Of a stretch of DNA of 64,000 bases, positions 1 through 9,615 are shown piece by piece. The notes under the pieces were generated by a model that was not told where the DNA came from, made no database searches, and worked only from the letters and a program-made list of their open reading frames with translations. The stretch is from assembly GCA_963817075.1 (NCBI GenBank), contig CAWFMT010000003.1:992001-1056000 (forward strand), written 5' to 3'. The number at the start of each line of letters is the position of its first letter. Positions within the stretch are counted from its first letter, which is position 1. A program made the translations under genes and the position numbers. The stretch comes from DASPKM01 sp963817075. GTDB taxonomy: Bacteria > Bacteroidota > Bacteroidia > Chitinophagales > Chitinophagaceae.

Positions 1-104
1 GAAAAATAATTGGTCTGACTGTAAGGAATTCGAGTAGAAGTACAATCCATATTGGATGTAAATATAAACCTGTGAACCTTTTATAAATTGCTATTAGAAA
101 AATT

Positions 105-1357
105 TTAACTGAAGCGCTCAGGTGCAAATGGACTTAGGTCCATGGATGGTTGTTGGTTGTTCAATAGTTCAGTAACCAATTTGCCTGTTCCGGCTCCAAA
201 TGTAAGTCCCACCATTGCGTGGCCTGTCGCGACGACCACATTATCTAATTTCTTCAATCGACCTATATAGGGCAACCCATCAGCAGAACAGGGACTGTAG
301 CCATACCAGACATCTTCCTTTTCGGGCATGGGGATATTAAACTCAGGGAAAAATCTTTTGACCGCTTCAATAATTCCTTTCACCCGGTTCATTCTTGGAG
401 GAGTGTTAATTGGAGTAATTTCCATCGTGCCCCCAAATCTCATTCTTCCATTCATCGGAGTTATTGCAACTCTTCCCTCCTGCAAAATCGAAGGATAATT
501 CAACTTTCAGTTTTTCATCCTCAAGAGTGAGTGAATACCCTCTTCCTGGCATCAATGGAATACTCGCATCGAGCAACGAAATGATCTCACGGCTCCAGGC
601 GCCTGTTGCAATCATGATTGCATCGGTTGGATATTCAGCTTTATCTGTCATGCACTTTTTTCAGCTTTACCCCATTCTTTTCAAACCCAATTACTTTTTC
701 GCTTTTTATTAAATTTAACTCCCTTTGATTGAAGTGTAGAGATCAGGTTTTTCATCAGGTCGTTAGGATAACAGTGTGCGTCACATTTAAAATGTAAACC
801 ACCAATTGCGTTCATCTTTGTATGAGGCTCCATACTTTCAACCTGTTCCTGATTAAGCAATTCAGCTTCCAGGCCCAATTTGTCTGCTGCGTTCTTGGTT
901 AAATGCGAATGATGTTCCTTTTCTTTTGTCTGGAACAATTCAACAATTCCTCTATGATCATAGAAGAAATTGAATTCAGGCTTTTTTTTCCATTCTTCAT
1001 AGCAATGCATGCTTAACAAACCAATATCGCGTAAAGGGATTAATGACCTTTGCACATGTTTGTCAGTTGCTATTCGCATGAACTGAAGCCCCCAACTTAT
1101 CAATGGCCAGCTTAAACGTGGCTGAACATAGAATGGACTGGTTGAATTGAACATCCATTTCAAGGCCTGCTTGACGATGCCTGGGGTTGCAAGAGGAATA
1201 AAATGTGACGGAGAAATATAACCTGCATTGCCGTAGCTGCAATTATGAAGAAAATCACCTTTATCTATCACCGTCTACATCCCATCCAGACTCCTTTAAA
1301 TAGATAAGCAGTACTCAAACCAATGATACCGCCACCTACAACTACAGCTTTGCTCAT
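105..1357 (-). pseudogene. FAD-dependent D-hydroxyproline / D-amino-acid dehydrogenase, broken by several frameshifts
   Basis: DadA-type flavin oxidoreductase. It begins at an ATG at 1357 with a Rossmann motif VVVGGGIIGLSTAY and ends at 105 with the family's C-terminal block (YSPCSADGLPYIGRL, then VVVATGHAMVGLTFGAGTGK). I can follow the protein only by switching frame at about 1303, 1275, 700, 651 and 500. Each switch is explained by one extra or missing base, so the ancestral reading is about 415 codons. Given the neighbouring 4-hydroxyproline epimerase, deaminase and semialdehyde dehydrogenase, I infer the role of oxidising cis-4-hydroxy-D-proline to pyrroline-4-hydroxy-2-carboxylate. Family membership is seen directly; substrate is inferred from context. 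Five indels in one gene with otherwise intact motifs is odd: it may be a recent pseudogene or poor consensus near a contig end. Confidence 0.8.
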
Positions 1358-1399
1358 TTCAATTCTAAAAAATTCGTTAGATTAAAATTAATTCGCCAA

Positions 1400-3871
1400 T
1401 TACTTCTTGATTTTGTTCCACTTCATCTCAAGCATTTTTATAAAATAGCCACCTACAACACTGCGGGCCTGAAATCCAACCTGTTTGCCATCCATGGTTT
1501 CGTGCCAGTCAGTTAATGGAACTCGTGTAGGAGTTTGGGTTGCGAATTTAAAGACGGGAGTAATTAAAGAATTAAAATCTTTTTTATCTGAGGCTAGCGT
1601 GGCTGTCCAAACAATCCAGTCTGATTTTGTGTAGGTCTTTCTACTATCCAGCGGAAGCCCGAACTGGTTTTGTTTCTTTAGATAATATTTGATTTCCTTT
1701 TCATAAACTGTTGCTGGAAATAATCCAAGGTTTAATAGTTTATCCCAAACCAAATTATACTTCTGGCTCCATGAATTTTTTTTATCGAATGTTAGCGAAT
1801 AATGGTCTCCATCATCCGCCATCTGCTGCCATTTCACAGCAAAATTTTTTGCGATGGTTTGATATTTTTCCGCAGTGGTTTTGTCGCCCAGCAAATCAGC
1901 CATCATTGCATAACAACCAATCCCTACAATTGCCTTCATTGAAAGGTTCACATTTCTAGCAAGGTGTCCGGCAAAATCATCCGTGCACAATTGATTGGCA
2001 GGGTCAAATCCATCCTTTTCCAAAAATTCAACCCATTGGCCAAGTACTGGCCAATGCTGCTTCGCATAATCCGGTTTACCTTCTGCTTTACAAATTGCAG
2101 CGGACAGTATGATCATATTCCCAGCTTCTTCTACAGGCATATCTTCTGGATACGTTTGTCCGTTCGCGATAGGATAAGTACCCAGATCATGCGCCGGGAA
2201 AGGCTTTGTCCACTTTCCACTCTCGCTATAATAGAAAAGCGGGTCTGTCATTCCTTTAAGCAAATCCGGATTATATAAAAGTGTCAATGGAGCTGAAGGA
2301 TAAGTGACATCCACTGTCCAGATTGAGCCATTGCTGAAGTTTTCTTTTGAAGGGAAAAGTATTTCATCCTTTTGTCCTCTCACAAGTTTGTGGGCCGCCA
2401 ACGACTGTCGATAAGCCAACACACAAAGTTTTGCATATTCTGCTCCTCCTGCTTCCAATGCGTCCTTATGCAATTGCGAATCAAAGGCATCGCATTTCGA
2501 TTTTATAGAAGAATATTCTTTGTTAGAAGCTGTAAGCAAATTTTCCATGGTCTTAAAATTCTTTTTCCACCATGGCTGCAGGTTTTCATTGAAATACTGG
2601 ATCGAATAAAGATCATCATATCCTACAAGTATTATTTTCTCTTGTTTTCTGCCCGCGATATTTTCAAATTTTATTCTCGTATTTAAGAGAATGTCTTTTC
2701 CACCGACAAGGTATTTCTTCAAATTCCTATGCCTTTCATCTAACAATGTTTTTAAGTATTCAAGGTTATTGGGACTGCCCATCTGCCTTTCACTTATGCT
2801 TGAAGTATCAGAAGCATGAACATATACCCTACCCCAATCTATCCTCAGGTCATCCCCCTTTTTCTTCAAAATGGCCTGTTCTTTTGTTCCTGCAGAGATA
2901 TAACTCTCGTTTCCTTCAAAACCACTATTTATTTCAACTTCCTGGTTGGAGGTATTGGTAGCGAGATTCCCGGATACGGAAAACAGGATCTCAGCCTTGT
3001 GGGATTTATTATCTGTAGCATTTACACTGAAACCAATAAATGAAACAGGTCTTGATAAGAGATCCAGGTCATTTGCCAGGAGGGGCGATAAGAAATTAAG
3101 GTTCAGCTCCACTGGACCGCATTGGAATGCATATTTTGTTTGCGTTGCCGTGATCTCAACGGATTTTTGAGTAGCGTTTAGAAATTTTAATGTTGGTATT
3201 CTTTCGTATAAGCCAGCGTCAATAAATCCCGGGCCACCAGTGTTGACGCAATGGATAGCAAGTACATTCTTCCCAGTTCTAATTTTTTGCTGAAAGGCTT
3301 TTGATAAAGGAATTTCCTTATAACCAGAAGAGCAGCATCCGGTCGAAAAGATCTTCTCTCCATTCAAATATATTTCTGCGTCATCATCATACTTCGCAAG
3401 AAGGTAGAGTTCGTTCAGGGTTGTTTTTTTCAAGTCAAAAGTTCTCCTGATCCAGATCTCCCTGCTATCCCATGCTGTTCCAAAATCAGTTGTCTTTGAA
3501 CCATACATTCCCTTTCCTTGCTTCCATTCTTTATCATCATAATTTATGGATGTCCAATCTCCCGTTGGCGCAGTCTCAGTATATGAAGAGGTATATGCAG
3601 CATCCTCCGCTCCTGGTAGGATCGCTTTAAATTCTTTCGTGGCTTCGCCCATGAATTTATAAATCTTGCCGTCCACCTCTATCAGTCCAATCAGGGAATG
3701 ATCCTTCCCTGTCCAATGTTTAGTTGTACTCTCATTTAGTTTATCGGTGAACGACCAAACGCTGAAGTAAGGATCATGTGTAATGAGCGGATAAGCGGGC
3801 GCCTTTGTAACTTGCGCATCAATCCCTCCTATTAATAATAAAACCTGGATCGTTATCAGAATTTTTCTCAT
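1400..3871 (-). CDS. Exported glutaminase-A-like protein (DUF4964/DUF5127/DUF4965/DUF1793)
   Basis: Secreted 823-residue protein with an N-terminal signal peptide (cleavage near residue 19, after a hydrophobic run ending GGIDAQ). The N-terminal part (PLITHDPYFSVWS) and the C-terminal helical-toroid part (DFAGHLARNVNLSMKAI, then DWHETMDGKQVGFQARSVVGG) match the glutaminase A family known from Aspergillus and common in Bacteroidota. Between residues about 85 and 230 there is an inserted jelly-roll domain like the GH2 sugar-binding domain (GDWTSINYDDKEW, RRTFDL, YDDDAEIYLNG). It is the second-to-last gene of the minus-strand catabolic series and lies 20 bases after galM. Biochemical function of bacterial members is poorly settled; in this locus it could act on a peptide-linked amide or a glycan. 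I would not call it a glutaminase without assay. Confidence 0.8.
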   Translation of the reverse strand: MRKILITIQVLLLIGGIDAQVTKAPAYPLITHDPYFSVWSFTDKLNESTTKHWTGKDHSLIGLIEVDGKIYKFMGEATKEFKAILPGAEDAAYTSSYTETAPTGDWTSINYDDKEWKQGKGMYGSKTTDFGTAWDSREIWIRRTFDLKKTTLNELYLLAKYDDDAEIYLNGEKIFSTGCCSSGYKEIPLSKAFQQKIRTGKNVLAIHCVNTGGPGFIDAGLYERIPTLKFLNATQKSVEITATQTKYAFQCGPVELNLNFLSPLLANDLDLLSRPVSFIGFSVNATDNKSHKAEILFSVSGNLATNTSNQEVEINSGFEGNESYISAGTKEQAILKKKGDDLRIDWGRVYVHASDTSSISERQMGSPNNLEYLKTLLDERHRNLKKYLVGGKDILLNTRIKFENIAGRKQEKIILVGYDDLYSIQYFNENLQPWWKKNFKTMENLLTASNKEYSSIKSKCDAFDSQLHKDALEAGGAEYAKLCVLAYRQSLAAHKLVRGQKDEILFPSKENFSNGSIWTVDVTYPSAPLTLLYNPDLLKGMTDPLFYYSESGKWTKPFPAHDLGTYPIANGQTYPEDMPVEEAGNMIILSAAICKAEGKPDYAKQHWPVLGQWVEFLEKDGFDPANQLCTDDFAGHLARNVNLSMKAIVGIGCYAMMADLLGDKTTAEKYQTIAKNFAVKWQQMADDGDHYSLTFDKKNSWSQKYNLVWDKLLNLGLFPATVYEKEIKYYLKKQNQFGLPLDSRKTYTKSDWIVWTATLASDKKDFNSLITPVFKFATQTPTRVPLTDWHETMDGKQVGFQARSVVGGYFIKMLEMKWNKIKK

Positions 3872-3890
3872 CGTTTCTAATTAAATGGTA

Positions 3891-5051
3891 CTATTTCGTA
3901 GAAAACTTGTAGGTCGTTGATTCTTTATAAACCTGTCCTGGTTCAAGGATTGTATTTGGGAAAGATGGCTGATTTGGTGAATCAGGGAAATGCTGTGTTT
4001 CAAGACAAAGGCCTGCATGCTTCACATACTGTTTACCATTCTTGCCGGTAAGATTTCCATTTAGAAAATTTCCAGAATAAAACTGAACACCGGGTTGGGT
4101 TGTAAACACCTCCATAAATATTCCATTTCCGGGATGGTACAAACTCCCAATTAACCTGAGGTCGCCAGTACTATTATTTAAGACATAATTGTGATCATAT
4201 CCTTTTGCTTTTTCAATGTCCTGCCCGATCTTCTTTCCCTTGGTAAAATCCATTGGTCCATCTTTCACCGGGGGAAGCTTACCAGTAGGAATGAGTTTGT
4301 CATTAACCTCGGTGAATTTATCAGCATTGATCGTTAGTTCATGGTCAAGGATGGTAGAGTCTTTTCCGCCGGACAAATTAAAATATGAATGGTTGGTGAG
4401 ATTCACAGGTGTCGGCTTATCAGTAGTGGCATTGTATTCGATCTTGATTTCATTATCCGAAGTAAGAGTATACTTTACATTGACAGTTAAGTTTCCAGGA
4501 TATCCCTCCTCGCCATCGGGACTCACATACTGCAACTCGAGTGTTGGATTGTTCCCAGAAGCATTATTATTCTTCACCTCCCATACTGTTTTATCAAATC
4601 CTTTCAAGCCGCCGTGCAGGGAATTGCCATTATTATTTCCTGCAAGAGTATATTCTTTTCCACCCACGGAAAATTTCGCATTGGCAATTCGGTTAGCATA
4701 TCTTCCTACAAGGCAACCGAAATATGGATTTCCCGTTTGCGTGTATCCCTCTAATGATTCAAAGCCCAGAACCACATCTTCCAAATTTCCATTTTTAGAA
4801 GGGACAAGAATGTTAGTAATCGTGCCTCCATAATTAAGTATCCGCACCTCCATTCCATTCTTATTCTTGAGAATATACTGTTTCACCTCAGCACCATTAA
4901 AATTGCCATAAGGTTTACTGACCATGTTAGAATCTTGTGAGTTATTCAGTGAATCATTCATGCTTTTTTCATTTTTATTCTCTGCCTGGTTATTACAGGA
5001 GAGCGAGAGCAAAACTGCTATTGATATAGTTAACAGGGAATTCAGTTTCAT
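3891..5051 (-). CDS. galM: Aldose 1-epimerase (mutarotase), lipoprotein
   Basis: Catalyses alpha/beta interconversion of free aldoses. The 386-residue protein has a lipoprotein signal (LLSLSCNNQ, lipid-accepting Cys near residue 19), followed by a Ser/Asn-rich linker, so it should be anchored in the periplasm or outer membrane. Family motifs are present: NRIANAKF, the catalytic-His motif NHSYFNLSGG and the catalytic-Glu motif GLCLETQHFPDSPN. It lies between the GH127 gene (78 bases upstream) and the DUF4965 gene (20 bases downstream) on the same strand, which points to co-transcription. In this setting it probably equilibrates released L-arabinose or a related sugar before uptake; the exact sugar is inferred. 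Confidence 0.9.
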   Translation of the reverse strand: MKLNSLLTISIAVLLSLSCNNQAENKNEKSMNDSLNNSQDSNMVSKPYGNFNGAEVKQYILKNKNGMEVRILNYGGTITNILVPSKNGNLEDVVLGFESLEGYTQTGNPYFGCLVGRYANRIANAKFSVGGKEYTLAGNNNGNSLHGGLKGFDKTVWEVKNNNASGNNPTLELQYVSPDGEEGYPGNLTVNVKYTLTSDNEIKIEYNATTDKPTPVNLTNHSYFNLSGGKDSTILDHELTINADKFTEVNDKLIPTGKLPPVKDGPMDFTKGKKIGQDIEKAKGYDHNYVLNNSTGDLRLIGSLYHPGNGIFMEVFTTQPGVQFYSGNFLNGNLTGKNGKQYVKHAGLCLETQHFPDSPNQPSFPNTILEPGQVYKESTTYKFSTK

Positions 5052-5128
5052 GAAGTATATTTTGAGGGATCAATTTAGGCAATGTTCAGATGGGTACAAG
5101 ATCAGAAAAGAATTTTCCGCCTGGTTCA

Positions 5129-7120
5129 TTATTCAACCTTAATTTCCTTCAACCTCGTTGGCAACCAAACCTGCATTTGGTTTGCACCACGATTGGCCCA
5201 GGTATAATATGGTATCGCAATAATTTGTTTAGGAGTTTCTTTCAAACCAATCCTTTCATTTGAGATGCCAAACTCCTTCACCATCCCCTTTAGAGCAATT
5301 ACTGGCTCATCCAGTATCTTATACTCAAAAGGTGAGAAAATTGCCGAGTCAGGAAAAATGAAATTCCAGGCTTTACCGCCATTATCCGCACCTTCGATAC
5401 AATATATCAATGGTCCGTATTGCAAGGCCACTCGGTCTTTATTTTCAGCCACCTCTGATCTCGACCTCATCTTTATGACATGCATCGGAAATTCAAACTC
5501 GATCACATCAGCTCTTTTCCATTCCCTCTCGATAATACCATATCCATTTTCTTCACGGTAATCAATCGGCTTGCCATTCAGGAAGAATTTTGGCTTTTGT
5601 TTTATCGCTTCATTGGAAATATAAAGTTCCTCCGCTCCATAAGAGGCTTTTGTCCAGCCTGGTATTCGAACCTTCAAACCGAATTTTGATTTCTTGGATG
5701 GATCAAAGTGAATTTTTATCCTGCCATCCCATGGATAATTGGTCTCCATTTTTATTCCCGTGAGGATGCCATTAAGATTGATAGACGTATTGCTTGCAAT
5801 GAATAGATTTACCCAAACAGCATCATTACTGGTTGCATAGATGTAGTTGCCAACAGAACTCACCAACCTTGCGATATTAGCAGGACAACAAGCTGTTCCA
5901 AACCATTCTCTTCTGCTATGCTGGCCCATTGACGCAAGAGGATTATCATAAAAAAACCTATCACCACTTAAACTCAGTCCATCAAGTGCACCATTGTAAA
6001 TAGCTTTTTCTAATACATCGATATACTTGCTTTCACCAGTAAGTGAATTCATTCGTTGATTCCAAAAAACCATTCCCACGGATGCACAGGTTTCACAATA
6101 CGCTTCCTCGTTTGGAAGGTCATAGTCAATTGAGAAACCTTCATTGTCGCCAGCGGAACCAATACCTCCAGTTATGTACATATTCCTGTAAACAACATCC
6201 TGCCAGACTCGCCTTGCAGCGGCCAGGTATAGTTCATCTCCGGTCACGGCTGCAACATCAGCAACGCCGGAAAATTGGTACATGGCCCTAACCGCATGTC
6301 CTGTAATTTCCTTTTGATCTTTAACTGGAAATTGGTCCTGCCAATAATCAGGTCTAATCCAGTTTTTGCCGTACGTATAATAGCCTTTTCCCCTTTGTTG
6401 GAGATACCAGTCTGCTAATTTAAGGTAACGGTCTTCAGATGTGAGTCGGTAAAGCTTCATCAATGCCAATTCAATTTCCTGGTGGCCGCTGAACCATGGT
6501 TTATTCTGCAACCTGAAATTTGAATCAATATGGTTGGCGAGGCGAATAGCAACTTCAAGTAATTTTTTCTTGCCTGTAGTATTGAAATATGCGATGGCTG
6601 CTTCAATTAAATGTCCTGCATTGTAATCCTCGTGCTTTTCTATATCTGACCATCGTTTATCTAAACCATTTAATGTGTAATAGGTATTGAGATAACCATC
6701 GGGTAGTTGTGCTGCAGCTATCTTATCGATCCATTCATCAGCCTTGTTTTCCAAGACCGGATCAGGTCTCGTTTTCAGAGCATAGGCAATGGCTTCAAGG
6801 GCTTTATAAACATCGCTGTCATCGTAATAAATTCCTTCATGCTTTTCTCCTTTTTTTCGTGCGACCTTCTCAAAATTGCGAATACGGGGCGTAGCAGTTT
6901 CAGTCTGATAAATGCAAGCGGCCAGCGTTTTGGTAGCTACTTTTTCAATCTTGGGTTTCCAGAATTGGTCTACAATATTGACGTCGGAAAAATTCACAGG
7001 CTTTAGATTCCTGGATTGTGAGTTTCCGTGATGTGAGGCAATCAAGAAAATGAGTACCCAAAGAGTGATCCGCAAATTCACCCTTATTAAAGTTTTAATT
7101 GCAAGCATAAATTTTCTCAT
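5129..7120 (-). CDS. GH127 beta-L-arabinofuranosidase-like glycoside hydrolase (DUF1680)
   Basis: Exported 663-residue (alpha/alpha)6-barrel hydrolase with a signal segment ending near residue 35. The zinc-thiolate centre known from Bifidobacterium HypBA1 (Glu322, Glu338, Cys340, Cys417, Cys418) is matched by spacing here: E327 in DNEGF, E343 and C345 in YCETCAS, and C411/C412 in TACCPAN. In characterised members a cysteine is the nucleophile and the substrate is beta-L-arabinofuranose, including the Hyp-linked arabinosides of extensin. It starts 5 bases after the 4-hydroxyproline epimerase stop, so deglycosylation and Hyp catabolism look translationally neighbouring. Other GH127 members act on aceric acid in RG-II, so substrate remains inference, though the Hyp genes favour extensin-type glycans. 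Confidence 0.9.
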   Translation of the reverse strand: MRKFMLAIKTLIRVNLRITLWVLIFLIASHHGNSQSRNLKPVNFSDVNIVDQFWKPKIEKVATKTLAACIYQTETATPRIRNFEKVARKKGEKHEGIYYDDSDVYKALEAIAYALKTRPDPVLENKADEWIDKIAAAQLPDGYLNTYYTLNGLDKRWSDIEKHEDYNAGHLIEAAIAYFNTTGKKKLLEVAIRLANHIDSNFRLQNKPWFSGHQEIELALMKLYRLTSEDRYLKLADWYLQQRGKGYYTYGKNWIRPDYWQDQFPVKDQKEITGHAVRAMYQFSGVADVAAVTGDELYLAAARRVWQDVVYRNMYITGGIGSAGDNEGFSIDYDLPNEEAYCETCASVGMVFWNQRMNSLTGESKYIDVLEKAIYNGALDGLSLSGDRFFYDNPLASMGQHSRREWFGTACCPANIARLVSSVGNYIYATSNDAVWVNLFIASNTSINLNGILTGIKMETNYPWDGRIKIHFDPSKKSKFGLKVRIPGWTKASYGAEELYISNEAIKQKPKFFLNGKPIDYREENGYGIIEREWKRADVIEFEFPMHVIKMRSRSEVAENKDRVALQYGPLIYCIEGADNGGKAWNFIFPDSAIFSPFEYKILDEPVIALKGMVKEFGISNERIGLKETPKQIIAIPYYTWANRGANQMQVWLPTRLKEIKVE

Positions 7121-7125
7121 TTTGA

Positions 7126-8205
7126 CTATATGACCTGGAACCCGAATGCATAGGGATCATTCCTGGGATCGATTGTTATTCTGTTATAACCGATGATCCT
7201 TGCCCATCCTTCGATACTTGGTCGAATTGCAACTTTTCCTTTTACATCAGTTACTTCTTCTATTCTTCCAATGAACTTACTGCCGATAATACTCTCATGA
7301 ATAAATAGTTCATCCTTTTTCAATTTGCCTCTGGCATGCCACTGTGCCATTCGGGCTGAAGTTCCCGTGCCGCAGGGTGAGCGATCAATTGCTTTATCTC
7401 CATAAAAGACTGCATTCCGGGCCGTTGAATTTTCATCAAGAGTTTTGCCTGTCCACAGAATATGAGAGCAGGAATGAATATTTGGATTTTCAGGGTGAAT
7501 AAACTCATATTCATCATTGATGCGATCTCTCAAGACACGTCCCCAGCTGATCAATTGATCTGCTCGATAATGTTCAATGCCTTTGAAATTTTCCTGTATA
7601 TCAACTATCGCGTAAAAATTCCCGCCATAAGAAACATCGATCTTAAGTTCCCCAAGATCTGGACAAATAACCTTGAGATCCGAAGCTGCGAGAAAAGAAG
7701 CCACATTTGTAAGTCTGACAGATGTTACGAATGGACCTTTCTTATCATTTGTTGAATCTGAAGTTTCATACGTTGCCGTGATCAATCCTGCTGGAGTTTC
7801 CAGTCTGATCAATCCAGGAGTTCTTGGGTGTATCAACCCCTCTTCAATTCCAATAGTAATTGTTCCGATAGTTCCATGTCCGCACATTGGGAGGCAACCG
7901 CTTGTTTCAATAAATAAAACAGCCACATCATTTCTCTCGTCATGAGGGGGATACAAGATACTTCCGCTCATCATGTCATGTCCTCTGGGTTCGAACATCA
8001 AACCCTTTCTGATCCAGTCAAATTCACGGATAAAATGAAGTCGTTTTTCATCAATGGTATTTCCTACCAGCACTGGCCCGCCGCTTTTTACCAATCTTAC
8101 CGGATTGCCACAAGTATGAGCATCAATGCATTCAAAAGTTCCGCCCTTAATTTCACCCGAAGGAGAGGTTGACTCTTTTGAAAGCCGGTCATTCATTTCA
8201 ATCAT
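7126..8205 (-). CDS. 4-hydroxyproline 2-epimerase (proline racemase family)
   Basis: Cofactor-free epimerase converting trans-4-hydroxy-L-proline to cis-4-hydroxy-D-proline in the cytosol. Both catalytic cysteines are visible: C108 in PMCGHGTIGT and C278 in DRSPCGTGTSARMA. This separates it from trans-3-hydroxyproline dehydratases, in which the second position is Thr. At 359 residues it is slightly longer than usual because of about 20 extra N-terminal residues; an internal ATG (MNDRL) three codons later is an alternative start. No signal peptide is seen. Its gene is directly followed by GH127, with 5 bases between. A proline racemase activity cannot be excluded from sequence, but DapA-type deaminase and semialdehyde dehydrogenase nearby support the hydroxyproline assignment. 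Confidence 0.9.
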   Translation of the reverse strand: MIEMNDRLSKESTSPSGEIKGGTFECIDAHTCGNPVRLVKSGGPVLVGNTIDEKRLHFIREFDWIRKGLMFEPRGHDMMSGSILYPPHDERNDVAVLFIETSGCLPMCGHGTIGTITIGIEEGLIHPRTPGLIRLETPAGLITATYETSDSTNDKKGPFVTSVRLTNVASFLAASDLKVICPDLGELKIDVSYGGNFYAIVDIQENFKGIEHYRADQLISWGRVLRDRINDEYEFIHPENPNIHSCSHILWTGKTLDENSTARNAVFYGDKAIDRSPCGTGTSARMAQWHARGKLKKDELFIHESIIGSKFIGRIEEVTDVKGKVAIRPSIEGWARIIGYNRITIDPRNDPYAFGFQVI

Positions 8206-8271
8206 AATTTAGATCATGTTTTCACTGCTTCACCTGTAGGAACTACTTAAATTTCTTACCTTGTTTTCAGA

Positions 8272-9552
8272 ATGGAAGCCTACGGCAAAATACTGCTTAT
8301 TGCGATGCCTGTGTTCTTATTCCTGGTGTTGTTCGAAAAATGGTATGGCTGGTACCGAAAAAAGGACACCGTGCGGAATATGGATATGGTAAGCAGTCTC
8401 AGCTCCGGAATTACAAATGTTACAAAAGACGTACTTGGATTAGGGATCTCAATAATTACTTATGGTTGGTTAGTTAGCAATCTTGCAATAATCAAGATTG
8501 AATCCACCATCTGGACTTATATTATCGCATTTGTTGTTTTGGATTTTGCAGGTTATTGGGTGCACCGCTGGAGTCATCACATAAATATTTTCTGGAATCT
8601 CCATATCATACATCATAGCAGTGAAGAATTTAATCTTGCCTGTGCTTTAAGGCAGAGTATTTCCAATTTCGTGAACCTATTTACCTTTCTTTTGTTACCT
8701 GCAGCTTTACTTGGAGTGCCAGCACAAGTGATTGCGGTTATAGCTCCTCTTCATCTTTTTGCACAATTCTGGTATCATACTCGTCATATAGGGAAACTCG
8801 GATTTTTGGAGCATATAATTGTAACGCCTTCTCATCATCGGGTGCATCATGCTATCAACAAAGAATACCTCGACAAAAACCTTTCACAGATCTTTATTGT
8901 TTGGGATAAATTATTTGGAACCTTCCAGGAAGAATTGAAAGATGTTCCTCCGGTTTATGGGATTACGAGGCCAGTTCAAACCTGGAACCCCATCAAAATA
9001 AATTTTCAACATTTATGGTTACTGATTAAAGATGCATGGCGAACTAATAACTGGAAGGATAAATTCCGTATTTGGTTTATGCCAACGGGTTGGCGCCCTG
9101 CTGATGTAATTGAAAGGTATCCTGTATTTAAAATCGAGGATGTTTATAACTTCGAAAAATACGCTCCCAAGGCTAACGCATCATTGCAAAGCTGGAGCTG
9201 GGTTCAGATAATCATGCTCCTGCTTTTTGTTAGCTATCTATTTGGAAACATTGCAAACATTGGAAGTCCTGAAATTTTTTATTACGGAGGGTTCATATTT
9301 CTAACTGTCTATGCTTTTACAGAGCTGATGGACCGAAATCCTCTTGCTATCTTCTGGGAAGCAGTAAAGAATTTATTTGGACTTGCAGTAATATTCAAAC
9401 AGGGAGACTGGTTCGGAGCAGCCAGTTTTATGCCGGAGATCAAGTATTTTTTGATAGTTTATTTTATTCTCTCCACCATCATCACCGGATGGTTTGTTTT
9501 TTCCTTTCAAAGGGAAAACAAGAAGGCATTCTTAACCGCCAAGACGCAATGA
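8272..9552 (+). CDS. Sterol desaturase / fatty-acid hydroxylase family membrane protein
   Basis: Integral-membrane di-iron oxygenase of 426 residues. The eight-histidine signature is complete: HRWSHH near residue 98, HIIHHSSEE near 112, and HHRVHHAINKEYLDKN near 192. Several transmembrane helices lie before and between the boxes, and a further hydrophobic C-terminal part (about residues 310-415) resembles the alkylglycerol monooxygenase (TMEM195-like) branch. It is the only plus-strand gene within the minus-strand hydroxyproline island and splits it into two blocks. The last six codons (LTAKTQ) and the stop are encoded by a dispersed palindromic repeat, so the C-terminus may have been replaced. 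Substrate unknown; lipids or sterols are typical. Its electron donor could be the ferredoxin-type reductase at 15117. Confidence 0.85.
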   Translation: MEAYGKILLIAMPVFLFLVLFEKWYGWYRKKDTVRNMDMVSSLSSGITNVTKDVLGLGISIITYGWLVSNLAIIKIESTIWTYIIAFVVLDFAGYWVHRWSHHINIFWNLHIIHHSSEEFNLACALRQSISNFVNLFTFLLLPAALLGVPAQVIAVIAPLHLFAQFWYHTRHIGKLGFLEHIIVTPSHHRVHHAINKEYLDKNLSQIFIVWDKLFGTFQEELKDVPPVYGITRPVQTWNPIKINFQHLWLLIKDAWRTNNWKDKFRIWFMPTGWRPADVIERYPVFKIEDVYNFEKYAPKANASLQSWSWVQIIMLLLFVSYLFGNIANIGSPEIFYYGGFIFLTVYAFTELMDRNPLAIFWEAVKNLFGLAVIFKQGDWFGAASFMPEIKYFLIVYFILSTIITGWFVFSFQRENKKAFLTAKTQ

Positions 9553-9610
9553 CGCAAAGTTGCGCGAGGAATCTTTGCGAACCCTTGCGCCTTTGTTTCC
9601 TGGCGGTTAA
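9532..9610. repeat. Dispersed GCAAAG-type palindromic repeat, full copy
   Basis: The ends are a perfect 10-base inverted pair, TTAACCGCCA and TGGCGGTTAA, enclosing GACGCAA / TTGCGCC-like arms. The element overlaps the 3' end of the desaturase gene (stop at 9550-9552) and ends 6 bases before the stop of the convergent aldehyde dehydrogenase. Confidence 0.85.
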
Positions 9611-9615
9611 ATTCA

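Noticed and set aside
1..104. Gene or regulatory element at the left edge
   Set aside because: Only about 100 bases, without a recognisable motif.
4216..4833. Long plus-strand open frame of 205 codons
   Set aside because: Antisense shadow of galM; the sequence lacks any domain and the minus frame has full family motifs.
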